This document shows positions 8,137-18,171 of a DNA stretch of 64,000 bases, one piece after another. Numbering within the stretch: position 1 is the stretch's first letter; the number at the start of each line of letters is the position of its first letter. The notes beneath the pieces are model-generated. The model was not told the DNA's origin, did no database searches, and saw nothing but the letters and a program-made list of their open reading frames with translations. Position numbers and translations under genes: made by a program. The DNA is from Bacteroides neonati (GTDB lineage: Bacteria; Bacteroidota; Bacteroidia; Bacteroidales; Bacteroidaceae): NCBI RefSeq assembly GCF_000499785.1, contig NZ_HG726019.1, positions 1 to 64,000 on the forward strand, given 5' to 3'.

Positions 8137-10347
8137 CTATTCTTTCAGTTCGAACAAAACCACACCTTTGATATCGGTAGCCGATGCGCCAATCAAGGCT
8201 TCGAACTTGCCGGGTTCGGCTACCCACTCGTGTTTGGTGTCGTCAAAGAAGCTCAAGGCCTCTTTGTCGATGGTAAAGGTAACCGTTTTCTCCTGCCCCG
8301 GTGCAAGGTGTACTTTGCTAAAGCCTTTCAGCTCTTTAACAGGGCGCGGAAGAGAGGACTTCTTGTCGCTGATATATAGCTGAACAATCTCCTGCCCTTC
8401 GCGCGTGCCCGTGTTCTTTACCGGCAGGGTAAAGGTGATTGTCTCGCCGGGCAAAAGCGTCTTCTTATCGGCTATCGGCTTACCGTAGGCAAAGGTGGTG
8501 TATGACAAACCATGACCGAAGGGAAAGAGTGGACGAGCTTTCTTCTGTTTATCCGCCCAACGATAGCCCACGAAAATGCTTTCGTTGTAAGACACATTGA
8601 TGCTGTCGCCCGGATATTCGCCCAATGCATGCGCGCTATTATCTTCGAGGCGAGCCGGAAAGGTAAAGGGAAGCTTGCCCGAAGGGTTCACGTCGCCAAA
8701 GAGTATCGAAGCCAATGCATGGCCTGCCTCCGTACCGCTATACCAAGCCTCGACAATGGCAGGAACCTCTCTGACCCAAGGCATGGCCACTGCATTGCCG
8801 CTGAGGATAACCACAGCCGTATTGGGGTTGGCAGCAGCCAGCTGGGCAATCAGGGCATCTTGTTCGTAAGGAAGCGATAGCGAAGCGCGGTCGTTGCCTT
8901 CGGAGTCCTGACCGTCGTTCTTGTTTAATCCGCCAATGAAGAGAACTACATCGGCCTCGCGGGCAGCCTCAACGGCTTGGTTGCGTAGCGCAACCGGATC
9001 AATTTCCTTCTGCTCGGCTTTAGCACCCTTCACATCTTGTTCGGCAACAGCGGGAGAGGCATAACCGGGAGCATAAATGACCTCGGCCGAGGAGCCTACC
9101 CGGGCACGAATACCTTCGAGCGGAGATACCTCGTACTTCACCTTCAGGGAGGAAGAACCACCACCAATCGTCATATGCTTCACTGCGTTTTCGCCTACCA
9201 CGAGGATGCGTTTCGTTTGCCGTACATCAATCGGGAGCAGGTTCCGGTTGTTTTGCAACAACACGATACCCTCCTGGGCTATCTTTCGCCCTGCCAGCGC
9301 ATGTGCTTCGGTGCCAAAGCTACCGAAATGACGCTCTTTGGCCATGTTGGTACGAAACACCAAACGAAGAATGCGGCGCACCTTATCGTCGAGCTCGCTC
9401 GTGCCGACCGCACCTTCGCGGATCAGTTGCAGGTAAGGCATGGCCAGATAGTAGTTATCGTATGCATTGCTGGCACCCCAGTTCAAGCCGTTGGTCCAAC
9501 TGCCGAACTCCATGTCGAGCCCGTTGAAGATGGATTGCTTCGTATCGTGCACACCTCCCCAATCGGACACGACAACACCGTCGAAACCCCAATCGCGTTT
9601 CAGTATATCGTTGAGCAAGTACTGATTGTGGCAGCAGTGTTCGCCTTTGTATTGGTTATACGCGCCCATGATAGCCCATGCCCCGCCCTGCTGCACAGCT
9701 GCTTTGAAGGCAGGCAGGTATATCTCGTGTAGAGCACGATCATCGACCTTTACATTGATGTATCCGCGATGAATCTCTTGATTGTTGAGCGCATAATGCT
9801 TCACACAAGCAGCTACACCGTTCTTTTGCACCTCTCGGATGTAGGGTACCACGAGCACGGATGCCAGGTAAGGGTCTTCGCCCATATACTCGAAGTTGCG
9901 GCCGTTGAGTGGTGTACGGTAGATGTTTACCCCCGGACCCAACAATACATTCTTGTTGCGGTAGCGAGCCTCTTCGCCTATGCTCTTGCCATAAAGGGCA
10001 GACATATCGGGGTTCCACGTAGCAGCAAGGGCTGTTAAGGCCGGAAAGGCGATGCAGGAGTCGTTGGTCCAGTTGGCTCCGTACCATTCATCCCACAATA
10101 CTTCGGCACGAATACCGTGAGGGCCGTCGCTCATCCAGTTCTCGGGTATGCCTAAGCGAGGTACACCTGCCGAGCTGAACTTAGACTGGGCGTGTGTCAT
10201 GGCTACTTTCTCCTGTACCGTCATCCGGCTCAGAGCATCTTCGACTCTCTCTTCAATGGGTTTATTTACATCCAGATATACCGGTGTCTGCGCCAAAGCA
10301 GGTAGGGCAATGAGGGATAAACCCAAGACGATTGATTTTAGTTTCAT
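8137..10347 (-). CDS. Glycoside hydrolase family 3 (beta-glucosidase type)
   Basis: 736-residue exported enzyme with a signal peptide (residues 1-20, PALAQ). GH3 N-terminal domain (about 30-340): substrate-site motifs PHGIR (76-80) and VKHYALNN (182-189), and the catalytic nucleophile Asp262 in GVVVSDWGG. The alpha/beta sandwich domain follows (about 370-600) and then a fibronectin-III-like C-terminal domain (about 640-730). It releases glucose or a similar sugar from the non-reducing ends of beta-linked oligosaccharides, probably in the periplasm. Last gene of the PUL, 24 bp after the glycan-binding lipoprotein. Its likely role is finishing the breakdown of oligosaccharides made by the GH30 enzyme, as the GH3 of the known 1,6-beta-glucan locus does; the substrate is inferred from context. 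Confidence 0.93.
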   Translation of the reverse strand: MKLKSIVLGLSLIALPALAQTPVYLDVNKPIEERVEDALSRMTVQEKVAMTHAQSKFSSAGVPRLGIPENWMSDGPHGIRAEVLWDEWYGANWTNDSCIAFPALTALAATWNPDMSALYGKSIGEEARYRNKNVLLGPGVNIYRTPLNGRNFEYMGEDPYLASVLVVPYIREVQKNGVAACVKHYALNNQEIHRGYINVKVDDRALHEIYLPAFKAAVQQGGAWAIMGAYNQYKGEHCCHNQYLLNDILKRDWGFDGVVVSDWGGVHDTKQSIFNGLDMEFGSWTNGLNWGASNAYDNYYLAMPYLQLIREGAVGTSELDDKVRRILRLVFRTNMAKERHFGSFGTEAHALAGRKIAQEGIVLLQNNRNLLPIDVRQTKRILVVGENAVKHMTIGGGSSSLKVKYEVSPLEGIRARVGSSAEVIYAPGYASPAVAEQDVKGAKAEQKEIDPVALRNQAVEAAREADVVLFIGGLNKNDGQDSEGNDRASLSLPYEQDALIAQLAAANPNTAVVILSGNAVAMPWVREVPAIVEAWYSGTEAGHALASILFGDVNPSGKLPFTFPARLEDNSAHALGEYPGDSINVSYNESIFVGYRWADKQKKARPLFPFGHGLSYTTFAYGKPIADKKTLLPGETITFTLPVKNTGTREGQEIVQLYISDKKSSLPRPVKELKGFSKVHLAPGQEKTVTFTIDKEALSFFDDTKHEWVAEPGKFEALIGASATDIKGVVLFELKE

Positions 10348-10371
10348 TGATCTTATTTCAGTTTAATAATC

Positions 10372-11898
10372 TTATTTCTCTTCGACCGAAAGTACGGCTT
10401 TATCGTTTCCGGCAGAAAGATCGAGTGTGAGCACATAGGTTTGATCCTTTTTCAAGGTCTTTCCGGTAGCCAGATGCAGGTTTCCATCATTATCGGGAAT
10501 GACAATAATATCGTGTGTCGAGGTGATGGTCGATTTGGTAAACTCGCCGCCCCACCCTTTCTGATGGAAGAATTTGAAGTTGATAGCGGTGGTTTTGATG
10601 GAACGATCGCCTACCACGGTAATCCGATACCTGCCATTGCCCATAGGTGCCATGCAAAGTGCTTTGCTCGTATCCCAACCCACTTGATTGAGCTCGACAG
10701 AAGGTTTGCCGATACCCTCGCCAATGATCCATACCGCACCGGTTCCATCGCTCTGCAAGGTAGCCGGTTCGTTGCCTTTCATGGCCTCAACCACGAGGTA
10801 TTTGAATGCTTTGTTGGCTGTAATCTTATACTTACCGGGAGCGGCAGCAAATAAGAAATGATCGCCTGCGGCTGTGAAAAAGTCCGGGTCAATCCACCAA
10901 TCTTTCAGATCGCTGATGCCACTGAAACGAATAACCTGACCATCTACCAGCTCGGCGACAAACATTCCCGAACTTAGGTCGGCATCTACATCTTTAATCT
11001 CTATGGCCGAGAACGTTTTTGTAGCAAAATTAGCCATAATCTTATACTTCCCACCGGGCAAAGCGAAAATTAACGCTGTATTGTCTTTCTTCGTAAAGAC
11101 GCCTGCCAAATCCCACTCACCGATCTGGATGCCCGACACAGGAATGACTTGATCTTTAGCATACGTGCCCGAGATGGAGTACGATTCGCTGTCCATTACC
11201 TCCATCGGTGTGCCGTTGAACAAGAACTTAAAGAAAGGAGATGCTGCATAGCTCTTCGTGTTGAAGGTGATCTGATACGTGCCCTTGATGGCATTCAGAA
11301 AAGGAATTTCGGACATGCTGCCCTGAACAATCTTATTGTTCTCCCATCCGAAAGTTATTTCGTTGCCATTTGCTCCCATCTTGGGGGCTTTGATAAAGGC
11401 AGGAACTTCTTTCTCGAAAAGATCTTCGACAGCATACTGATAAAGCCCTACGCGAGGCATCGCGATCTCCTTGCCCTCTTTAGTGACCAAAGTCAACGAG
11501 GGATAATCGGGACGGGTCAACGCCAACTCACTCTCCTGCTCTACCAGGGTGAAATGAATATTCTGAAGAATAAACTTCAAGGTGGCTTTGCCGTTGGGGA
11601 TGTCTTTCAGGTAAGGAATGTATATCTTCCCACTATAATCGGTTCCGCTTGTTTTGGTGCGGATCACGGTTTCTGACACCTTCTCTTCTCCATAAAACAA
11701 CTGGGCTTTCAACGTAGAGAGGGGAACATCGGCATCCGAAGCATGAATGGTAAATGGCAAACTATCGCCAAACAAGGCAGCACCAAATTCCGTTTTCGGA
11801 TTCATCACCGGGTTGCCGGGCAGTTGCTCATCGTCTTTGCAGGAAGCAAGCAGTGCTCCGGCAAATAAAGTCATTAAGAAGTATTTTATTGTTTTCAT
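10372..11898 (-). CDS. PUL surface glycan-binding lipoprotein (DUF5125/DUF5121 type)
   Basis: 508 residues from ATG 11898 (an upstream ATG at 11925 overlaps the GH30 intergenic region and gives no better signal). Lipobox Cys19 in LLASCKDD. No catalytic motif is seen. The chain consists of Ig-like and beta-sandwich segments, with repeated 'GGKYKI' and 'PGKYKI' strands near residues 290 and 365 and Trp-rich parts (DLKDWWIDPDFF, HQKGWGGEF) suitable for sugar stacking. Its place between GH30 and GH3 matches the surface glycan-binding protein of the B. thetaiotaomicron 1,6-beta-glucan locus. The DUF names are from memory of that family; the binding role is inferred. Confidence 0.8.
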   Translation of the reverse strand: MKTIKYFLMTLFAGALLASCKDDEQLPGNPVMNPKTEFGAALFGDSLPFTIHASDADVPLSTLKAQLFYGEEKVSETVIRTKTSGTDYSGKIYIPYLKDIPNGKATLKFILQNIHFTLVEQESELALTRPDYPSLTLVTKEGKEIAMPRVGLYQYAVEDLFEKEVPAFIKAPKMGANGNEITFGWENNKIVQGSMSEIPFLNAIKGTYQITFNTKSYAASPFFKFLFNGTPMEVMDSESYSISGTYAKDQVIPVSGIQIGEWDLAGVFTKKDNTALIFALPGGKYKIMANFATKTFSAIEIKDVDADLSSGMFVAELVDGQVIRFSGISDLKDWWIDPDFFTAAGDHFLFAAAPGKYKITANKAFKYLVVEAMKGNEPATLQSDGTGAVWIIGEGIGKPSVELNQVGWDTSKALCMAPMGNGRYRITVVGDRSIKTTAINFKFFHQKGWGGEFTKSTITSTHDIIVIPDNDGNLHLATGKTLKKDQTYVLTLDLSAGNDKAVLSVEEK

Positions 11899-11928
11899 AC
11901 GATAACTCTTTGTTAATGGGTTCATTAT

Positions 11929-13434
11929 TTATTTTTTCCAACGATAAGAGACTACAGAGCGGGCAGGAACATCGTAAGTAAAATGATGTGCACCATCGCT
12001 CAAGGTTATCTTTTTTATCTCCGTTGTTTCATTCAGCAACACAAAGGCATACGTGCCATCGGTGTTCTCAAAAGCCGAATAGGTAATGCCGTCGGCCGTA
12101 TAACCTTGTGTTCCGATACGAACAGCACCGGGTTTGACCACAGCCGAGAGATGGCCGATGATGTAGTAATGGGAGTTACGGGTGAGGGTTTTATAATCTG
12201 TCTTGTTGATGTCTACCGCACCGTAGCAGGTTTGGCAACCACCGTCGCGGTTGGGGCCTCTCTCCGAATCGAGCACCAGGTTCCAGACCATCACCGCTTT
12301 ACACCAATTATTGACCGTACCCAAGGCTACCTCACGCATATCGTCGATCAAACGAACCGAAAGATTGCGTCCGTCGTTCCAGGTACCGATTGATGTTTCG
12401 GTAAAGATCAGTTCTTTATCGGGACGCTTGGCATGTATATCATTCAGCTCCGCCCGGTTGCCTCCATAATTGTGATAGGCGGCTCCGTCGAAAAAGAGTG
12501 CAGCATTGGCGTCTTCATAGATCTTGACCGGATAATCGTTCTGTCCGTATCCCTTGCCTTCGTCGTAGTCGTAATTATGGTCGAAAGCGTAAATCTTTGT
12601 GGTTAGCCCGGCAGCCTTCAACTTAGGGCCGAGGGCATCGCGCACAAATGCCTGTTGCTCGTTCCAGAACATCATCAGCGAAGCCGAATTTCCGGGGTTC
12701 AACGGTTCATTCTGTGGGGTAATGGCTTCTATTCGTATGCCTTGAGCTTGAAAAGCTTGAATCCATTTAACGAAATACGTGGCATAGTCCTGATAGAAGG
12801 CAGGGTTGAGGTGTCCATCCGTCCAGGAGTTCTTCGGTTGCAGGTCGGTCAGGTTATTGACTTTCATCCACCGCGGACACGTCCAGGGAGAACCCAGTAT
12901 CTTTATAGTCGGATTGATCCGAATGATCTCTTTCAGGATGGGAATGACATACTCCAACTCTTCTCGTTGCAACGCAAAGTGTTCAATTCCCTCTTCATCG
13001 CAACAGGTATACTCGCTCAAAGAGAAGTCGGAGCAACCGATGGAGATACGGATATAACTATATCCCATGCCTTCTTTGTCCGAAAACGTTTCGGTGAGAA
13101 AGGCGGTACGATCGGCTGGTGACATCTTGAGCAAATTGTAGCAGGTAGACCCTGTAACGGCAGCGCCGAAGCCATCCATCGTTTGGTAACGTACGTCGGG
13201 CAGCAGCTTTACGGTGGTAGGAGACAGATTGTCTTTGGTTCCGAAAGAAAGACTTCTGCGGGCAAAATCCTGCGAACGGTTGGCTGTTGTAACAAACAGC
13301 GTTACGTCGCTACTTGCAGGAGGCAAAGGAGGTTCGGGACCAACAGAAGGTTCGGTGGGAGAATCGCTACCGCAGGCAGCCAACAATACAATCCATCCTA
13401 ACAGGGCAAACAAAATTGATTTTATCTTCATCAT
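11929..13434 (-). CDS. GH30 lipoprotein, probable endo-1,6-beta-glucanase
   Basis: 501-residue lipoprotein (Cys21 in LLAACGS) with a proline-rich linker (about 25-42), a TIM-barrel GH30 domain and a C-terminal beta domain. Acid/base Glu243 lies in TPQNEP and nucleophile Glu346 in FTETS. The fold signature QTMDGFGAA (84-92) and GSPWTCPRWM (181-190) are also seen. GH30 subfamily 3 enzymes cut 1,6-beta-glucan inside the chain; the PUL composition supports that activity and a surface location, but the subfamily is inferred. ATGs at 13434 and 13431 are adjacent; I used the first. It follows SusD by 18 bp and is part of the same transcript. Confidence 0.9.
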   Translation of the reverse strand: MMKIKSILFALLGWIVLLAACGSDSPTEPSVGPEPPLPPASSDVTLFVTTANRSQDFARRSLSFGTKDNLSPTTVKLLPDVRYQTMDGFGAAVTGSTCYNLLKMSPADRTAFLTETFSDKEGMGYSYIRISIGCSDFSLSEYTCCDEEGIEHFALQREELEYVIPILKEIIRINPTIKILGSPWTCPRWMKVNNLTDLQPKNSWTDGHLNPAFYQDYATYFVKWIQAFQAQGIRIEAITPQNEPLNPGNSASLMMFWNEQQAFVRDALGPKLKAAGLTTKIYAFDHNYDYDEGKGYGQNDYPVKIYEDANAALFFDGAAYHNYGGNRAELNDIHAKRPDKELIFTETSIGTWNDGRNLSVRLIDDMREVALGTVNNWCKAVMVWNLVLDSERGPNRDGGCQTCYGAVDINKTDYKTLTRNSHYYIIGHLSAVVKPGAVRIGTQGYTADGITYSAFENTDGTYAFVLLNETTEIKKITLSDGAHHFTYDVPARSVVSYRWKK

Positions 13435-13452
13435 CTTTTTATTTCTTCGTTT

Positions 13453-14973
13453 TTAATATCCGGGGTTTTGTACAAGATTCTCATTCTGGTCGATAGCCGA
13501 CTGAGGCAATGGCAAGAGGTAAGAATTGGAGTCGAAGGCATAAGCTTGTGCTTTGCGTCCGCTATCCTTGCGATATACGCTGTTCATCACACTCTCTACT
13601 TTGTCTAAGCGACAGAGATCGAACCACCGCTGTCCCTCAAAAGCCAATTCGAGCCGGCGTTCCTTAAGCAAAGCGGTAATCATTGCTTCTTTAGACGAAG
13701 TAACAGTTGCCGAAAGCGGTTTCAGTTTGGCACGGTTGCGTATCTGATTCAGAATCGATGCGGCTCCACTCAAGTCGGGACTCTCCTTTAAGATCAGGGC
13801 TTCGGCCTTGAGCAACAGGATATCTGCCAAACGTAGCTTAATGATATTGCTATAAGAGGAACGGCATTTGTACATAAACGGATAGTGATTGGCCGGATAG
13901 TAATTGCTCCATTTACACTCATAATAGACGATCGATTGTTCATAGCGCACCTGGTCTCCTTCGTCCTCGTAAGCCTTGATCAGGTCTCGTGAGGGAGTTA
14001 CCCATTTGGCCCAGGTGAAACTCTCTTCCCAATTGGCAAGGTTGCGTCCGAACATCCAGTTTACCCAATTACCATTGCCAGCCGGATATTGAAGTTCGAG
14101 AATACTCTCGGATGTATTGCGAGCCTTGCAGTCGGTATTCGTAGCATTCATTCCGAAAAGCGTATCGTACTCCTTTTCCAAAGAGATACCGTCTGCCAAT
14201 ACTTGATCGCAATAGGTGATTACTTTGGCATAATCGCGTAAAGTCTTCTCGGCATAGACCTTTGCCAACAGAGCCCGGGCTACGGTTTTGCTCAAACGGG
14301 TTTTATCGGCCGGATTATTATTGGGTGCATCGGCCAAGGCTTCTGTCAGATCCTTTTCTATCTGAGCATATACCTCGGCTTGGGTGTTTTGTTTCGGAAA
14401 ATAACTGGGATATACCTCTTCAATATTATCCGAGGTGATGTCTCCGGCAATGGTTGTAATAACCGGAACGCTTCCCCAGATACGGGTCATATCAAACAAA
14501 ATCATCCCGCGATAGATTTTGGCTTCGGCTTTCCAACGGTTACGCTCACTTTGGGCGAATGTGGGATCGGGAACACCATCAATATAGAAAATGATTTTAT
14601 TGGCCGTAGCGATATCTGTCAGGTAACGAGACCAGTCACGATCAATCACCGAGTTGCCGCCATCAATCGAATTTGTTTCGAAAGGAACCACCTCGGCACC
14701 TGTGGTTCCGCCGTAAGCGTTATCAGCATGCGCATCACCCAGCAACAAAGCGTCTAGGTACCAATGTTCCTGATTGTCGCGCATACGATTATAAAGAGCC
14801 GTATATTGCGTGAACATCTCTTCGCGATTCTTAAATGGATTGGTTGCTCCCGAATCATCCTTCTCGCCCATTGTTACATCCGAGAAATCGGATACGGGGT
14901 TATAATCCAACGTACAGGAACTTATTCCTGTGATAAGCCCCAGCGTGCAGGCTATTATATATTTTAGTTTCAT
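13453..14973 (-). CDS. SusD/RagB family nutrient-binding lipoprotein
   Basis: 506-residue outer-membrane lipoprotein (Cys20 in GISSCTLDY) that caps its SusC partner and captures glycan at the cell surface. SusD features include N-terminal TPR-like helices with RNRWKAEAKIYRGMILFDMTRIWGSVP (the family's R-x-YF-L/M motif), a variable binding region with several Trp (GNWVNWMFGRNLANW), and a C-terminal helix LLKERRLELAFEGQRWFDLCRL that is highly typical of RagB/SusD. Length is normal. It follows SusC by 17 bp. Confidence 0.94.
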   Translation of the reverse strand: MKLKYIIACTLGLITGISSCTLDYNPVSDFSDVTMGEKDDSGATNPFKNREEMFTQYTALYNRMRDNQEHWYLDALLLGDAHADNAYGGTTGAEVVPFETNSIDGGNSVIDRDWSRYLTDIATANKIIFYIDGVPDPTFAQSERNRWKAEAKIYRGMILFDMTRIWGSVPVITTIAGDITSDNIEEVYPSYFPKQNTQAEVYAQIEKDLTEALADAPNNNPADKTRLSKTVARALLAKVYAEKTLRDYAKVITYCDQVLADGISLEKEYDTLFGMNATNTDCKARNTSESILELQYPAGNGNWVNWMFGRNLANWEESFTWAKWVTPSRDLIKAYEDEGDQVRYEQSIVYYECKWSNYYPANHYPFMYKCRSSYSNIIKLRLADILLLKAEALILKESPDLSGAASILNQIRNRAKLKPLSATVTSSKEAMITALLKERRLELAFEGQRWFDLCRLDKVESVMNSVYRKDSGRKAQAYAFDSNSYLLPLPQSAIDQNENLVQNPGY

Positions 14974-14990
14974 AATTCTGCTTTCTTTAA

Positions 14991-17963
14991 TTAAAATTCA
15001 ACATTCAGACCAAACACGAATGACTTGCTTTGAGGGTAAGTTCCCCAATCGATACCTTGAACGGAACCGCTGTTTCCCCATTGATTCACCTCGGGGTCCA
15101 TACCCGAATAATTTGTCCAGGTAAGCAGGTTACTTGCGGTGAAGTAAGGTTGTAAACGCGTAATGCCCCATCTTTTGAGTAAACGACCCGAGAAGTTGTA
15201 CGACAATGAAATATCTTTCACCCGCAGGTAGCTACCGTCTTCAATGAAATAGCTGGAGTTCTTCATGTCGAATCCTGATTTGGGAACGTCGGTAATCTGT
15301 CCCGGAATACGCCAACGACTCAATACACGGGTCGATTGATTTTTACCATCATACATGCCTTCGGTTTCCATACGTGAGGCATTGAAAATGTCATTGCCGT
15401 AAGAACCTTGTAGCAAGATACTCAGGTTGAACCCCTTATAAGAAAAGGTATTGGTCATACCAAAAGTGAAGTCGGGGTTGGGGTCGCCAATATAAGTACG
15501 ATCGGAGGTAGAGATTTTAGTATCGCCATTTAAATCCCGGTAAATCAGTTCGCCGGTTTCGGGGTTTACTCCATCACTGATATATCCGTAGAAGCCTCCG
15601 AGCGGACGACCGGCTGCGTTGCGTACTACTTTCTCATTGACTACATCGCTTGTTTTTCCGTCATAATAGGCAGGGGTAAGTGCCAGATAGGTCAGCTTGT
15701 TCTTATTGAAAGAGATGTTGAAATCGGTACCCCAGGCAAACTGCCCCACCAGGTTCTTTGAGCTAACAGAAAACTCAAATCCTTTATTCACCATCTTTCC
15801 CTCGTTGCGCACAATATCACTGGCAGCCTGACCTGCCGGAAGCGATACATACATCAACATATCGGTTGTTTTCTTGTAATAATAATCTAAATAGAAGGTC
15901 AAACGGTTATCGAGCACCGTAAAATCGAGACCGATATTGCTTTGTGTGGTCGTCTCCCAAGTTAAATCTTTATTGCGTAGGTTTGCCTGCGTAATGCTGG
16001 GAAGTGCATGTTCGGTTTCGGGAGTTCCCCACCACACACGATTAATATTGTAGCGCATCAAGTAAGCATAATCACCCAAGCCCGACTGGTTGCCGGTTTG
16101 CCCGAAACCTCCGCGAAGCTTCAAATCATTGATCCACTCAACATCTTTCATAAACTCCTCGGAAGAGATACGCCAAGCAGCAGAAGCAGAAGGGAAATAA
16201 CCCCACCGATGATCCGGGTTGAGCTTCGAAGAACCATCGGCACGCATATTGACGGTAAGCAGGTATTTGCTGTCGTAATTGTATGCAAAACGGCCTATGT
16301 AAGACATAATAGCCCATTGCGACCCAATGGTACCTGTACCGTTCCAGGATATTTTGTTGGCTGCATTGATCGTCTGAATATCGCCATTGAGAAAGTGAGA
16401 ACCGTTGATATAACTCTTCGACCAATCTGAATCGGTCCATGAGGCACCTGCCATAACATCGAAGTTATGTTTACCCACTTGCCGGGTATAGGTCAATATG
16501 TTATCGAATACCAATACAGTGCCGAGCGTACGTTCGTCATAGGCCTCACCATATTGATTACGTCCCCAACTTGTTTTTTGAGGGTCAAGAAAGCTAGTGA
16601 CGTTGCCGTATTCGCGGTCGATGGTAAATGAACTTTTAAACTTCAGTTCGGGCAAGAAAGTTATCTCGGCTTTTCCTGTGGCTATCAACCTGTTTTTATT
16701 GGCCTTGTTGTTTTCGCTACGAGCCATATTTTCGAGCGGAGAGGTAATGTTGACTCCATAGAAATTGGTATTGTACCGATCGGGATGCTGTTCGTCCCAA
16801 ACCGGAGCATAACGCGGTGTATTGATAACCGAAAGTACCACCCCACCCCGATTGGCACCTTGTCCATCAATAATGCCGTTGCTCGTATAGTCTGAATAAG
16901 CAACGTTGGCAGCAATGTTTAACCAAGACCGAACCTGATTCTCTACATTCGCCCGGAAGTTATAACGCTTGTAGAATGCTGTCTTAATAACACCGCTTTC
17001 ATCGGTATAGCCGCCCGAGAGAAAGTATTTCCATTTGTCGTTTCCGTTCGAGATAGAAAGCTGATAATTCTGAGTGACGCCTGTGCGGTAGGTTTCGTCG
17101 AACCAATCGGTCTGATCAGTCAAACCGTCGGGGAGGCTCACCATGCCAATTTCATCCATTAATTCCTTATACTGAGCCGTATGAAGAGACTCAATCTTAT
17201 TGTTTACCTGAGTGATACCGACATGCGAGTTGAAAGCAATTTTGGCTTCGCCTTTTGCTCCCTGCTTGGTTGTAATCATAATAACTCCATTGGCTGCACG
17301 CGATCCGTAAATAGCAGCCGAAGAGGCATCTTTAAGTATCTGCATGCTCTCAATATCATTGGCAGCGAGAAAATTAATATCGGTCATGGGCACACCATCG
17401 ACCACATAAAGGGGATCATTGCTACCGTTCATAGAGGTTGTGCCACGTACGCGGATCGACATGCCCGCACCCGGTGCTCCGTTGGGTTGTGTAACGGATA
17501 TACCGGCAGCCTTGCCTTGAATAGCCTGCGCAGCCGACACAATGGGACGTTGATCAATATCTTTGGTAGATACGGTAGAGATAGCCGTTGTTACATCTTT
17601 GCGCTTCACAGCACCGTAGCCTATCACAACGACCTCATCAAGCAGCTCGGTATCTTCATTAAGAACTACCCTCAGCTGGGCAGCAGCTTTTGCCTCCTTT
17701 GTTTGGTACCCTACGTAAGAGATGACCAGCATGGCATTTTGTTTTACCTTAAGAGTGAAATTTCCATCCAGATCAGTGATCACACCATTGGTTGTTCCTT
17801 TTTCAAGAATACTGGCACCTATAATGGGCTCTTGCTGAATATCGACTACTTGTCCCGAAACAGTTAGCTGCTGGGCAAAGGCGCTCAACGACAAAAACAT
17901 TGCTAAGAGAGCAAAGAGAACTTTACGATTTCCGGAAAAGAGTTTCCGTCTGTTCTTTTTCAT
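14991..17963 (-). CDS. SusC/RagA family TonB-dependent outer-membrane transporter
   Basis: 990-residue glycan importer. A signal peptide (about 1-30, SAFAQ) is followed by a CarboxypepD_reg-like domain (about 33-105), a TonB-box region (ELLDEVVVIGYGAVKRKD, about 108-125), a plug domain (about 125-230, with the SusC hallmark VVDGVPMTD and DASSAAIYGSRAANGVI), and a 22-strand barrel to a C-terminal aromatic end (VFGLNVEF). It works with the SusD directly downstream; TonB energises it. First gene of the five-gene PUL transcript. Its leader carries a hairpin (17994-18032) behind a -7 box (18037-18044). Confidence 0.95.
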   Translation of the reverse strand: MKKNRRKLFSGNRKVLFALLAMFLSLSAFAQQLTVSGQVVDIQQEPIIGASILEKGTTNGVITDLDGNFTLKVKQNAMLVISYVGYQTKEAKAAAQLRVVLNEDTELLDEVVVIGYGAVKRKDVTTAISTVSTKDIDQRPIVSAAQAIQGKAAGISVTQPNGAPGAGMSIRVRGTTSMNGSNDPLYVVDGVPMTDINFLAANDIESMQILKDASSAAIYGSRAANGVIMITTKQGAKGEAKIAFNSHVGITQVNNKIESLHTAQYKELMDEIGMVSLPDGLTDQTDWFDETYRTGVTQNYQLSISNGNDKWKYFLSGGYTDESGVIKTAFYKRYNFRANVENQVRSWLNIAANVAYSDYTSNGIIDGQGANRGGVVLSVINTPRYAPVWDEQHPDRYNTNFYGVNITSPLENMARSENNKANKNRLIATGKAEITFLPELKFKSSFTIDREYGNVTSFLDPQKTSWGRNQYGEAYDERTLGTVLVFDNILTYTRQVGKHNFDVMAGASWTDSDWSKSYINGSHFLNGDIQTINAANKISWNGTGTIGSQWAIMSYIGRFAYNYDSKYLLTVNMRADGSSKLNPDHRWGYFPSASAAWRISSEEFMKDVEWINDLKLRGGFGQTGNQSGLGDYAYLMRYNINRVWWGTPETEHALPSITQANLRNKDLTWETTTQSNIGLDFTVLDNRLTFYLDYYYKKTTDMLMYVSLPAGQAASDIVRNEGKMVNKGFEFSVSSKNLVGQFAWGTDFNISFNKNKLTYLALTPAYYDGKTSDVVNEKVVRNAAGRPLGGFYGYISDGVNPETGELIYRDLNGDTKISTSDRTYIGDPNPDFTFGMTNTFSYKGFNLSILLQGSYGNDIFNASRMETEGMYDGKNQSTRVLSRWRIPGQITDVPKSGFDMKNSSYFIEDGSYLRVKDISLSYNFSGRLLKRWGITRLQPYFTASNLLTWTNYSGMDPEVNQWGNSGSVQGIDWGTYPQSKSFVFGLNVEF

Positions 17964-17993
17964 ACGTATAATTTTAAAGTTAATGAATCATGA

Positions 17994-18032
17994 ATGCTCC
18001 GCAACAACTTCGGATGAGTTGAGCGGAAGCAT
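17994..18032 (-). other. Hairpin in the 5' leader of the susC-like transcript
   Basis: ATGCTCCGC (17994-18002) pairs with GCGGAAGCAT (18023-18032) with one bulged base, and an inner CAACT/AGTTG pairing extends the stem. With transcription starting near 18030 the hairpin would form the 5' end of the PUL mRNA, where it could affect stability or pair with a small RNA. Role inferred. Confidence 0.45.
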
Positions 18033-18036
18033 AGGT

Positions 18037-18044
18037 CAAAAGTA
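18037..18044 (-). promoter_or_regulatory. Putative -7 element for the PUL operon
   Basis: TACTTTTG on the minus strand fits TAnnTTTG, about 74 bp before the SusC start. No good -33 TTTG at the usual spacing, as expected for an activator-dependent promoter. Confidence 0.45.
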
Positions 18045-18171
18045 GAGATAAAGAAGATTCAATTGACGAAGAGGGAAGAATAAGTGGATTCAAAAAACAA
18101 ACAAACATCTATTAATCAAACAATTAACAGAATAACACAATACCGAAAAAGTGGATAGGATATAAGTCGTA

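Noticed and set aside
9037..9732. 231-codon plus-strand frame inside the GH3 gene
   Set aside because: Antisense to strongly conserved GH3 catalytic motifs, with no recognisable features of its own.
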